Shown here: piece by piece, positions 22,301-34,060 of the stretch | How the letters are laid out: each line of letters starts with the position of its first letter | How positions within the stretch are numbered: the first letter of the stretch is position 1 | Assembly (NCBI RefSeq): GCF_001039355.2 | Contig: NW_019775569.1 | Location: forward strand, 217,727-281,726 | DNA from: Lingula anatina | Lineage: Eukaryota > Brachiopoda > Lingulata > Lingulida > Lingulidae | Direction: 5' to 3' | Length of the DNA stretch: 64,000 nt | Notes under the pieces: generated by a model | Told to the model about the DNA's origin: nothing | Seen by the model: the letters and a program-made list of their open reading frames with translations, nothing else | The model's database searches: none | Translations under genes and position numbers: made by a program

Positions 22301-25300
22301 CCATAACTTTTTTCATTCAAAACAATACTGTATGACTATAAGGCCTTTAAAACAACGATATGTGTTGACTTTGCATATTTAAACTTTATTTTTCAGCCAA
22401 TGCCTTGCATTTTATTGACTGAAACTTTTGCTATTAAACAATACTTTTCCACATTCATTTAAGATATTTGAAATATTACAACACGACTTTAAATAAAATA
22501 ATTACACACCTTGGCTTGAATTTTCATAAATTCTACTTGCTGTTTTATATCATCTGGCATATTACTTCTTTGGTTATCATCATGGTTGTCAGGATACCTG
22601 ATATATGTCGGATTTAACAGACCTTGACAATCTGTTCAGTAAAAGAATTGCATATTAGAAGATAAGAAAATTACAGTTCAACAATCATAAATCACACTGC
22701 ATTGTAAACATGTAGCTTGTTTTTATTGCATATACCAGTACTCAGTTAATTACTGTACAAGGACTATTGCTACAAATATTACAGATTACAAAAATAAGCC
22801 AACCAGGTCTATTTAAATTAATAAATAAATAAATTAATAAATAAATAAAACAGTTATTCACCTTCTCTCTGAGACAGTTCTTCTTTCCATCTTTCCTTCA
22901 ATGCCATATATCTCACTCTGTACTCTGCCTTTAAAACTTGCCTTTCCCTACAAAAATACTCAAATTCAGCAATATGATACACAGTTTTCAGAGTTTTGCA
23001 AAATGCATGGGCAATCTTTTGAGTGTCATTTAAAAACATGGATTGGTAATCAATATTAGTTAGTACTTATTTGAAGAAACTTGAAAAGGAAAAAAATCAT
23101 CCCAGAAAAGTGAAAAAAAACATGAGCAACCACTCATGATCAGCTGTTTTTTCTTCATGCACCAAAGGCCTAAACAGACTCACCTTGGTGTAGAGGTACA
23201 AGGAAATAACCCAAATAGAAATGGCCATACATCACTTCTTAAGTCAGGAGATATTCCTCCTGAAACAAAGTTAATTTCAGTACAATTACTTCCAAACATT
23301 GATGATAGGGTAAAACAGGGTGAACCACTTTTCCCTAAATATTTTTTATGTTAGCAAATAATATGGAGAATAGAGAGAATATTCAAAAAGTGGACTTAAT
23401 TTCATTACCGGTAATGGTGAATTTCTACCTTCTGTTTGTAGACAACACATTTCTTTTCTCTCGATCAGAAGAGGATCTCCCAGTTTTATTGCATTATTTA
23501 CAGGAATATATAAATGGCAGCTTACAGTGAATGTGGATAAGATAAAAATTTGTGTGTTCAGTAAATGAAAATAGAGTGAGGTCAACCATATTTATGGTGG
23601 CAACAAATTAGAGATGGTTGATGATTTTTGATGTGTAGGTGTTACACTTCGCAGATTGGGTAAATTTAATAAAGTTATCAGTGAGATGGTTTCACATGCA
23701 ACCAAGGTGATGGCTAGTCTGAATAATGTTTTTGGAATTTTACACTGTGATTTTTCAATGCAGTTACAATCAATTCATAAGATGCTGCTTTGCTCCATCG
23801 ATATTGTTAATGTTAGTCCTTTGTTCACACTACTCGTTGAATGGACTAAGTTAAGGTAAAAATAAATTAATCTGATTTTGTTTTTGCTGTTGTTTGTTAT
23901 TTTCATGACTATATATCTGAAGCAAAATTAGAAAAATTAAACTACATGGTTTACAAGGAGTCTCATTTAAGATATTACCATGCATACATGTACATGTGAT
24001 ATATCAAACCATAGAAAGAAAAAAAAAAGAAAACTGATCTGTACAATCGTAGACCCCATTTCCCCATAGATACCATCGATCTACATACCATCAATCCAAC
24101 TCTGCGAAGACTATTGCTGAGTGCAATCAACTTACCTCAATGACAAGCCTCCTCTTGTCTCCAATGTACTCATATCATCACCAACTTTTCTTAAGTTTAA
24201 ATTTATTCTACTCAATGCCAAGAGGAGATGTGTCGTTCAATTAAGCTGATTGCACACAGAGTTCCGGCAGAGATGGCAACATTTACATAGACCAATAGAT
24301 GGCATGATATAGACCAATAGTGTTTATGGGAATGGGTACTTACTAGTAATTCTTTATGAATCTTACCACTGGATGGTTTGGAATATGCCTAAACCTTCTT
24401 ACCTGAAAACACTAGCTCCCTCAACTTATGTTCATTGACCAACCTTCCATCTTCTTCAAACAGTGAGTCAAACCTACATCTAGTCAAACACTTAGAACTT
24501 CTTCCTATTACAACATCTTCAGGTTTTGAGCTGGCTATAGTGCTTACTGGATCTCGAGGTGGAAATTCTACCTGCTCAAAGGATGAGTCAAAGCTACATG
24601 ACCTAAATAATATAAAAGCAAATTTTAATTAAAATATACATTGAGAATAAAACAAGAATGTATGCTGGATGTTTACCAGGGCATGTTACTTAAAAATCAA
24701 TTACCTTTAACACTATTTTGTTCAAATATGCAATTTACAAGGAAATATTGGGGAATTCTATATATCAATTAACAAATAACTAGAAATGGCAAGCAGAACT
24801 GTAGAATAAAAAAATAGAGTAGATTTATCCAACCGTAAACATTGTTCTAACTGAAACTCTACAACCATTTCCCTTGAAATAAACCCCGACATTACTCATT
24901 CATGATAGTATTAACAATTGATCACATACAGAGTACTGCATTATCTTAGACAATAAATCAGTTATGATTTTGCACCTGGAATGAAGTATGTCATCTAAAT
25001 AAATCCAATATAACCAACGAGAAGAGACAATGTACAAAGAAAGAGAAGAGATGCTGATGCATGTACTGAGTACGAGGTAGGAGGTTGGGGGGGGGGGGGG
25101 GGGGGGGGGGTTTGATGCTCCAGAAATGTTCAGGTATAACATAGTTAGTGGCTGTTCTTATATAAGGGATGTTAAGTATATCTTAACTTGATATGCATAA
25201 ATACAATAAATATGCAACAAATAGTAATTTATTTCCGTTTATTTACCTTGTCAGTCCGTCCGTCATAATTCTCATCCCGCAGCCAAACAGGAAATGTGAA

Positions 25301-25518
25301 GTTTGAGTTGTATATCTCCTGTATATAATAAATACTACTTATTCAGGAGATATGTCATTTTTGGTGTCTCATAAGGATAACAAATATCAAATAGAAAATA
25401 AGTAATAATATTACAGTAAATGCAATAGTATGCTGCGGGGTATCTCTTCACAAGGAAGTGGTTTAGGGTCATCGCAGGTGAAGAATAATCTTCGTCTATA
25501 GCTATTGATAACAAACAT
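19391..25518 (-). CDS. TBC-domain Rab GTPase-activating protein (13 exons)
   Basis: TBC proteins stimulate GTP hydrolysis by Rab GTPases with an arginine and a glutamine finger. Exons (minus): 25415-25518, 25247-25318, 24403-24602, 23184-23259, 22862-22947, 22510-22631, 22148-22251, 21678-21807, 21122-21203, 20753-20843, 20413-20561, 20067-20208, 19391-19559; phases agree and total 508 codons. The TBC domain runs from about residue 126 to 455. Visible landmarks: SGGISPDLRSDVWPFLF at its start, the arginine-finger motif IxxDxxRT as INKDVPRTD (R246), the glutamine finger in GYAQGMND (Q282), YWCF, and FCHRWLLLSFKREFAFED. A charged insert (MEAEKARDSERRRDFEKQGG) precedes the last helices. It is nearest in style to the TBC1D15/16/17/25 group, but I cannot assign an orthologue. 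The first two exons (25415-25518, 25247-25318) are joined by phase only; the start could instead be an internal Met in the second exon. Confidence 0.87.
21600..21662. repeat. (ATC/ATT)n microsatellite
   Basis: Trinucleotide run of imperfect CAT/AAT units just beyond the donor of TBC exon 8, in the following intron. Confidence 0.85.
23270..23870 (+). mobile_element. Decayed non-LTR retrotransposon reverse transcriptase fragment
   Basis: Read across frames, the plus strand shows reverse-transcriptase landmarks in order: DRVKQGEPLFP (cf. GVKQGxPLSP) near 23305-23340; FYLLFVDNTFLFSRSEEDL near 23425-23480, where the catalytic YADD box has become FVDN; then VNVDKIKICVFSK; then KFNKVISEMVSHATKVMASL near 23660-23720. 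Frameshifts and stops separate these blocks, so it is dead. It lies in a TBC gene intron, antisense to that gene. The family type (RTE, CR1, Jockey etc.) cannot be set from this fragment. Confidence 0.8.
25087..25110. repeat. Poly-G tract (24 G)
   Basis: An uninterrupted run of G on the plus strand in a TBC gene intron. Such runs are prone to length error and to four-stranded folding. Confidence 0.9.
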
Positions 25519-25570
25519 AAAACACCAATTGGATGCAGTTGGACCAAAATTCAACAAATGGGAAGTTAGC
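25519..25570. promoter_or_regulatory. 52 bp interval between divergent start codons (TBC gene / membrane protein gene)
   Basis: The modelled TBC start codon (25518, minus) and the membrane-protein start codon (25571, plus) are only 52 bp apart. Unless one gene has an upstream non-coding exon, their 5' UTRs or promoters must overlap here. No TATA box is seen. The interval depends on the low-confidence TBC first exon. Confidence 0.4.
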
Positions 25571-28552
25571 ATGAACTTGTGCAACATGAATAATTTCATC
25601 GGCGTTTGTTTCTTGTTACTAATTATTATATTTGGTATGTAGATAGAACTGTTCAGTTTTTTTCTAAAAGTTGATCAAATACATGTATATTCATTCTTTT
25701 CACATTTGTTTTACCAAGTAGCTTTACAATTCTGCCAGTGGCGTAGCTACCTGTTAATAATAATAATAATCATAATAATAATAATCTTTTATTGAAACAT
25801 CGCAACCCGAAGGTTGAAGTTATACACTTTTTTTATTTATCTATTTATTATTATAATTTTTTATCTATTTTTTTTTAAGTCAGAGATCCCTAGTCATTAA
25901 CCGTAGTGAGCATACACATGCAATTTTTTGTTCAATTAGAGATTAAAAGAATGGTATACAAATATGTTCGCGGGACCCATTTTGGACCAGAAATTACACT
26001 TTCTCTACATCTGCTCAGTAGTGGTTTGCTGTATAAATGTAAATGTGGCATACCTCAAAAAGGCATATTACCAGATATGATAGCATATAGGCAGTCATTT
26101 GTTGATATGAAAATAGCCCCCCCCCCCCTCCTACCCTTCCATCCATGGCTGCCTGCCTCAGGCAACTAGCATGTTGGTTTAACCACTTGTTAAAGAATTA
26201 ATACAAAAAGTAGAGTACTAGTACCCTTAATTTAACCATAGCTATGCCCCTGTATGTTATCTATTGTGCTCAAGTATGACTTGGAACCTATGCAGTCTTC
26301 AGAAGTATATATCAGAGTTACATATCGATAAAATCTTAATAACTGACACACTACTTACTATTAATTCGGTACTATGTTGTATACAATTTGATGATGTAGA
26401 TCTTAATAGTTAAATAAACATTTTGCTCCAGCCCAGCAAGAATAGGAGAATAAATATAATTTAATGATTTACTTGAGTTTCTCAAATGAGTGATTTGAAA
26501 AATCATGTCAAAGATTAAAGCCACTGTCCAACAACGAAAATATTCATCCTGAATCACAGCTTTTAAATCCTGAATTAAAAAATTTTATAAAATATATATT
26601 GTCTTTTGTTCTCACAGTACTTGAATATATTAAGATATAATTTTTTTTTTGTAAATGTCTTTCAGCTTTATTGCCAGCTGAAGGCACTCAAACCACTACA
26701 ACACCATCAACACAAAAGCAGTGTCAGGTTTGGGAAAACATTTCTCAAGAACTTTATTCTGAGGAAACTTTCAGAGTGAGCTGTCATAAGAAAGAAAAAG
26801 AGTGTGATGGATTTGTTTGTGGAGGCTCCTTTACATACGATGTAAGTGACATTTGCTATGTGCATTGAAGAAGATGTCAACTCCCCATATGGAAAATATT
26901 CGAGCATACAAGGCGATATTGGTGTACTAGAGTCATTTAAAATGAAAACTGAACAGCAAAGCTGTCAAGTACACAAACACTGAACTGAAAAAGAAAATGG
27001 ACCCAATATTCCATAGAATGTTAACAGGCACTTTCATAATTTGTTTATGGTGATGTGCCATCAAAAGCACGACAAGAGCACTTTAACTGATATACATACA
27101 TTGGTGTTCAGAAGTAAAATTTGCTGAAATTTTTACTTAAATTCTCCTTTCCCTTGTTATGAGATGCATTTTTTTCTTAACAAATTGACTATTTTTATTG
27201 GCATATCTGCTTTCCAATATAAAGTTATTCTAATTGGCATAAAGCAGCTTTGTCTAATAATTTTCTAAAAAAAAAAGTAAATTTTCAAGTTATCTTAACA
27301 TCTTAATTGCACTGTTACAATCAAAACTGCTAATTTTTTCAAAGAAAGTTATTAAATTAATGGTTAAAACTTGCTGAAATATCCAAGAAAATTCATACTG
27401 TCTCAAATTTGGGTTGATTGTGGAAGAAAAGACACTGAGTGAGATATTTTTAAACCAGCAGGATTATAAAATACCGCAAAATGCGCAAAGGCTTTGGTCA
27501 AAAAAAAAAAAAAAAAAATCACATCTTGCACTGATTTTTAAACTCAACTTGCTTACTTTCCAGACAAAGCATCATACTGAATTTAAATTAAACAAAAATG
27601 AAGTTCGGTTGAACCTTATAGATGGATGAATGTTGCAGCAGAAATATAAGCATAAAAATGTACTTATATGAAATGGTGATAATTTAACCCAACCTACCTT
27701 TTCATCAAACTCATCATGCTCTCTGGACATCACTTTTTTGCCTTGTAGGGCCTCTTTGCCAGGTTTATTCCTGTCAGGAACATTCCATTGTGTTTTGGGG
27801 TGGAAATGAAGCACTGTGAGAACCCCCCGGCAGTGGACCTCCACATTGTTCTACCACACAATGGAGTACACTTTGATCAGAGAGTACACACCAATGAAAC
27901 TGTGCAAGTTCCTGGTAATACAGTGTTTTCTACCTCTGAGTTTTAAAAAAAATGCATTTAGGCCATTAATATGATATACTCACAAATATCATCAGTGGAT
28001 TGCTTTTGTAATTTTTTTTTTTTTTCATAGGATGAATATTGCACAAGGGCACATTAAAAAATGTGGGCATTCAAAATTTAGATACTGTATACCCATATAA
28101 GTCAAGGTGTAAGTCACTGTGTGAATAGATCCATAAGATTTTTATCCATTTTTTAAGCTTTCTTTGAGATATCACTGATTTTGTATTAAAATTTTATAGC
28201 AATTATAAGCATTTGTATTTGTTTTGGATCATTTTCAGGATTGCATTTCAACAACAGCCTTGGCGGTATTCAAGGAATTCTCGTAGTCAACATAGAGAGA
28301 GTGCCAAAGGAAAATATGGTCAACTTATCAGTAAGTATTTATATAGGTAGTTGATATATAACCTTTGAGACAAAGTCAAACAATAAATCTAAATTGTATT
28401 TTGCTGAAGTTATTGTTTTGTTTTCAATAGGGATTCTGCTGAGATGCCTTTTTACATTTTTCCTCATGTACAAGCATGATTAAAAATTTTATAATGTGAT
28501 ACCAGTATAAAAAAGAATAAATAGATAGATAGATAGATACTTCTACCAGTGC

Positions 28553-28628
<76 letters not shown>

Positions 28629-31600
28629 ACATGAGGGTCCTTTGTGGGGTGTGTAACCTTATCAATACAAAATCATATGATAAATTGGAAAATATATAGA
28701 TCCAAAATATAGCTTTTAATGCTACACTGGCAAATTCAACCAATGAACTGATGTCACAATGTCATTGAAGAGATTATTAAAAGTAATTAAAACATGATTT
28801 TAATCCTTTTTATCATTTGTCAGCCAGCAAAATAGGAAAAAACTGATGAGAAATGATTTGGAAAAAAAAAAATATATAAATATTTATTTATTCTTATTCT
28901 TTTAGGTGACGTTTAGGATAAGGTTGACTGCCCTTGGTAGGGAATTCTTCCCTCAAGGTCTCACCAGGAAAATAGTTCCAGGGATTAAGATCCCAGTGCC
29001 TCCATGTCCATCAGCAACCACTACACCCGCCCCTATCACACATATGACCAGCAGCCGCTGTCTGAGCATTTTAAACAATTTGAAGAGCACAACAACAACA
29101 GCAGCACCAGCACCAACATCAGGTCGGTTGCCATCGCCTGCAACAGATAAAGATCATAAAGCCATTTCTTCCTCCACACCAAATCCCAGAGAAACGACAA
29201 AAGGACCTCATCACTCAAAGATCCCTCCTACAACTGAAGGTTTGGTGTTGTTTAGGCTGTGCTGTTATTCTTATAGCATAGTAGCATGGGGTGTCCATGT
29301 ACATGTTGCATATATGTCAGTATAGTATCCTTACTTTTCTTTAACCTCTGTTGATTCTGCATGTTTCTCAGTTTTTATGTATGTCGTCTTTTTGTTTCGT
29401 GAGACAATGGCATGTTTGTGTTTGGTTTCCCTTTTTATAACACATTTCTCGGCATTCTGTTTGCTACCAGACAGAACAGTACTTCTCCGTGAATGTCTGT
29501 CATCTGCCACAATTTCCCAGTTTGTTGTGGTTACACGGCTTGATGTTTCTTTTGATGACGTCCTTAAACTGAAGGGCTGGTCCAGCCACAAGTCTTGTAC
29601 TAGAAGCTAATCCTCCATATAATAGGTCATTTGGAATCAGTCTGTCTTTCAGTGAGCCACATAACCAATTCATCTGAGGCGTCTTTGTCAGAGTTGAGAA
29701 AACATGCCAGGGGTGGCTGGCTTTTTCAGTTTATAATGGCCAATAACAGCGATGCCATAAAATGTCTGCTTCAGGACATGTTAACTATATATAATGCTTG
29801 AAACTAAGAGAGAGAATACAGATTAGATAAATTTAACTAGCTTTATTATGAATTCAAAGACTTTTTTACATCAATCGTCAGCAAATTTGCATTCATGAAT
29901 GATGGCACATATATACATTCACTAATTAGAATATTTCAAGTTCACAGCATTCCTTACAGTGTAACTGTCATATTACTAACAGTTTATACAGTGTTTCTGT
30001 GGTGTGATGTGAAATCCATCTTAAAATCCAACTAGTTATTCTTTTAGAGAGCCTTGGAGGCTCACTGCTGATCAATATAAACTGTTATTGCTCAAGTAAA
30101 CATGGGGTAACAACTTTATCATTCAATGAACAAAAACTTTTCTGAACAATTTCCCTGTCTTGATGCACAGCAAAACCCTACTTTACCTAGTACAATGCCA
30201 TATATATCCTGGTATCTTGCTCATTACAATGCTGCCATTTCCATCCAAATGGAGACCTCATTTTGACAACCAACGAAAGTAAATATGTCACTAAAATGAC
30301 ACGTCAATCATATTTCGTGGGTCTGTATCTATCAATAAGTCTGGACTATACTTACTACAAACGAGCATATAATGTGAAAAAATACTTAGGTATTGTAAGT
30401 TATGATGACACATTAATCAAATTACAAGTTTCTTTGTTCATTGAGTTATAAATATTATTTACTGCTTTACAACTAACTCTTTAATTTTGAATTATCACTG
30501 TTTTTTTTTAGTGACTCTTTGTTATATATTGTATTACGTAAAAATTGTCATGAGTCAATTTAAACATTATGAAAACTAACATGCTAGCCTAAAGTCAGAC
30601 TAGTAAATAACTTAACCATGATTGTTTTTGCTCTGTATTAACATTATTGCTGTATATTTCCATGAGCCCTGTAGTTTTTCCCTTTTTTTTCTCTCTCATT
30701 ATGAATATGTATTTCTAGGAAAAGGTAAGATTGGCCAGCAGTGTAGGATTGATCAACATAGCTGTGGAAATGGAGAGAAATGCAGAGACGGAGTGTGTGA
30801 ATGTATTTTGGACTGGAATTGGGATGGTCAGAAATGTGTGGGACCTCCAGTCATTGGACCCACTAAGTTTCCTGGTAAGTATGAGAATTGTTCATTAAAT
30901 TTGAACAAAGTGTATTAATTGTTTTACCCTGAGCAGTGTTTTGTGTATAACTCTTGTTGGCTTCATGTCAATTACATTTTTGTCAGTCACTAAAACTACA
31001 TGAGAATAAAAGCAATCAAAATAGATGATCGCAATTATAAATACCTCTTCATTATTTATTTTTCATTTATTGAATTTTATTACAAATTACTGAATATATA
31101 TGTTTTTTCAGGCACAGTTACCACAGCAAGTCCTGGTGGGGTGACAAAGCCACACATTGCACCAAACTCTGCAACAGAAAAACCTGGCATAAGTAAGATA
31201 AAGACCAATTTATTATTTTACTCTATATCCATGATTCAAATTCAATTTTTATAGACAGACACTGTAAGTAAGCATCTGTACATATTCTGATCGATCTGTC
31301 TGTCCGTGTCGTTGCCACATGGGAAACCTTATTTTTGCTTTACTTTAAATTTACTGACTCTCTCTCTCTCTCACACACACACACGCACACACACACACAC
31401 ACACATACACACACACACACGCACACACACACACACGCACACACACACATTTAAGTTAACATGTGGATATTTGTTGTTCTTTCAGACTCCACTGTGATAG
31501 CAGCTGTAGTTGGTCCGTTAGCTTTCCTGCTGATAGTGGGGATAGGGGTAGGCATCTTTTGCTGGTACAAAAGACGAGACAACCCCTATGCTGGAAGGCA

Positions 31601-31640
31601 ACTGCTGCTGACATCTGGTGACGATGATGCTGGGATGTGA
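25571..31640 (+). CDS. Type I membrane protein with Cys-rich ectodomain, mucin-like stalk and EGF-like module (8 exons)
   Basis: I do not recognise the family. Exons: 25571-25634, 26666-26841, 27749-27914, 28239-28330, 28906-29239, 30719-30874, 31112-31192, 31486-31640; all phases agree, 407 residues. Exon 1 encodes a clear signal peptide (NFIGVCFLLLIIIF) and splices in phase 1 to exon 2. Residues about 38-200 form a domain with spaced cysteines (SCHKKEKECDGFVCGG; EMKHCENPPAVDL) and putative N-glycosylation sites (NETV, NNSL, NLSV), ending PVPPCP. Residues about 200-277 are Thr/Pro/Ser-rich. Exon 6 holds one EGF-like unit (CRIDQHSCGNGEKCRDGVCEC...GQKC). A second short Thr/Pro stalk leads to a transmembrane helix (about 360-382, AAVVGPLAFLLIVGIGVGIF), a WYKRR stop-transfer and a tail of about 20 residues ending GDDDAGM. 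Likely a plasma-membrane receptor or adhesion-type protein, by architecture only. Possible poly(A) signal at 32024-32029. Confidence 0.82.
25736..26252. mobile_element. Possible hAT-like non-autonomous element with terminal inverted repeats
   Basis: The left end CAGTGGCGTAGCTACC and the right end, read in reverse complement as CAGGGGCATAGCTATG, match at about 12 of 16 positions and start with CAGxGG as hAT ends do. The roughly 520 bp between holds an (AAT)n tract and a poly-C run but no transposase. No convincing 8 bp target duplication is seen. It sits in intron 1 of the membrane-protein gene. Confidence 0.45.
28553..28622. repeat. (CT)n-(GT)n compound microsatellite
   Basis: A CT dinucleotide run passes into a GT run within an intron of the membrane-protein gene. 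Confidence 0.95.
31361..31450. repeat. (TC)n-(AC)n compound microsatellite
   Basis: A TC run passes into a long, slightly interrupted AC run, ending about 35 bp before the last exon of the membrane-protein gene. Confidence 0.95.
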
Positions 31641-34020
31641 TAATCTTGGTGCTCAAAAGCAAAATGTTGGAGGGAAGAGGGGGGAGTATTTTACAAGATC
31701 ATTTGACTGATCATCGTGATATATCTTCAATTAAAGATACTTTTTTGTGAAAAATGTGTAAGTTTTGATAATTGAAAATCAGTTCATTTTCCCCTTAAAA
31801 TCAGCCCAATATGTTTTAAGTGATGGTAGAATATATTTAAATGATATGACAGGTAAGCAGGACCATTTGTAAGATCCTTTCTGCAAGTTTATTGCAAAAT
31901 AAGAAGTAAAAGTGAGTAAATCACAGTGCCATATAGTAATTTTGTGCTGTAGAGGGTCTGAATACACATGTCAGAGAGAGCATGTTCTGATTCATCCAGC
32001 ACAGCGACATCACATAGAAGGGAAATAAAAATAAATCTAATACTGAACTTAAGTACTTAAAATGAAGCAATCCAACAATGGGAAAGGTACCACTGATCTG
32101 CAACTTCTTCAATCTTGCTTAATCATTAGGTAATTCCAGTATTAGATTTATTTTTTTCCTCACACATGATGTCAGTTCTGTTCTGTAATGCTGTTCACAT
32201 ATGCTTCTTTCCTGTATTGATATGTGGATTCTTCATGTGTGAAAATAGTGTTGTGACTTATATTTTTGGCAATATTTGATCCCTTGTGGCTTTGAACTCT
32301 ACATAAATAACAATAGCATTTAGGCAAATATCCATTATTTTCACCTGAAGTAAATAACAGAATAGTGGAGACAAATATGTCTGACATTTCCTTTATCCAA
32401 TTTAAGTGATCTAAGGCATTTGCTGAAAAAAATTATCTTCTAGACAAGGCGGGGATGGGTGCATGTAGCACACTTTCAGTTATTCAGTTGAATTTTTTTA
32501 ATTAAGTGTAAAAATTTTTGTACAAATATTCTATGAGGTGCTGCACATTTGATTATTAGATAAATTTACCAATAAGTTATGTACCATTTAAGATCCATGA
32601 AACTTGAAGGTATGATTTAGCACCCATGGTTAAAGTCTTCATTTTAGTCTGGTTGGACCCTATTTTTGATATTGGGTAAGAAATTACATGATAAGTTGAG
32701 TCTGTATAGATTTAGAATAAGATTGAACTTTTTTTGAAAACCAAGACTAAGGCCCAAATATGAATTTTTATAAAATTATGTGATAAAGAGATGTAATTGT
32801 AGTTGTGTTGTATAATGGTATAATGCCATATAATCATTACACATTCCATGGAGACTGGTGTGTACTGTAGGCTACGTGGTTAAAGCATGGAATGTTTGCA
32901 CACAGTGGAAATTGACACAACCAGAACACTTGAATTTAGACAGCAGAGGAGAACTGCATAGTAGAGGCAACTTATTTAGAAACTGTTAGTAGTTAATATT
33001 TAGAATGAAATGTGTTGTTTGGGCTTGTTTTCTGATGTGGATAACTCCTTTTAGTGTCATTGAAACATTGTGTAATGCATAAGCTGTTCACAGTTTTGTA
33101 CTTTTTTCATTCATTATTGACTGTCCCAGAAACAGAAAGTGAAAAGGGTGACATTATTATTAACTAGGTAAAGAAAATCCCAATAAATGCTTTCACTGTG
33201 ACATCTTCACCTAAACCACCCATACAATTACACAGCTGATAATATTTTACATTGTCTTTAAAATGTCATATTCTAGTTGCATTTATCCAAGAGAATATTT
33301 GTTGCTTTTGACAGGTTTTTTTAATAACTATAACACTAGCATCGGTAAAGCTGGTTTTGTGAAATATTGTTGAGTCTCAGCCTTTGCTTTGTCAGCACCA
33401 AGTGATTTTCTCTTACAATTTTTTTTCAGTAAAGGAATGCTTACTGCTGAAGAAAGCATTCTATAATTATTAAGTTTTTGAGAACAATTTTATCGTGGCA
33501 CAACCAGGCCCTTGACTACCATTAGGCCAATGATAGAACTTGATGCATAATTAATATCCACTGGATAAGAATTTATATTGTTGTCCTCTGCAATATTTAG
33601 GTTATTCACCAAGTAAAGATTTTTTGTGTGTTATTGAATATTCTTTTAAATTATCACCACCATTATATATAAAAATATAACATCAACAGCTGTAATTGTC
33701 ATGTCATAATATTTTATTTATTTATTTATTTATTATTATTGCTATTAGGTGTTAGTTTATTATCCATTTGATATAGAAATATAGCATCAACAGCTGTAAT
33801 TATCTTGTCAAAATGTTTTATTGGTAAGAGTTTATCATATAATGTGAATCGTTTTTGCATCCAAATTGTTCAAAGTTTGGCCTTCTACTGGGCAAAAATT
33901 GCACTTGTATCTTGTTTTCTTTAAACATGAAGTATGTGATAAGGTGTTTTGTGGAGCATTTCAAAATTCTTGGTTGTACAAGTAATTTGCATTTTTAAAA
34001 AGTTTCCTTGCAATTAGGAT

Positions 34021-34060
<40 letters not shown>

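Noticed and set aside
24060-24200. Minus-strand stretch ending in a consensus donor (GAG|gtaagt) in a TBC intron
   Set aside because: The flanking TBC exons already join in phase across it, no acceptor or conserved residues were seen, and the site lies in a small hairpin (GACAAG...CTTGTC).
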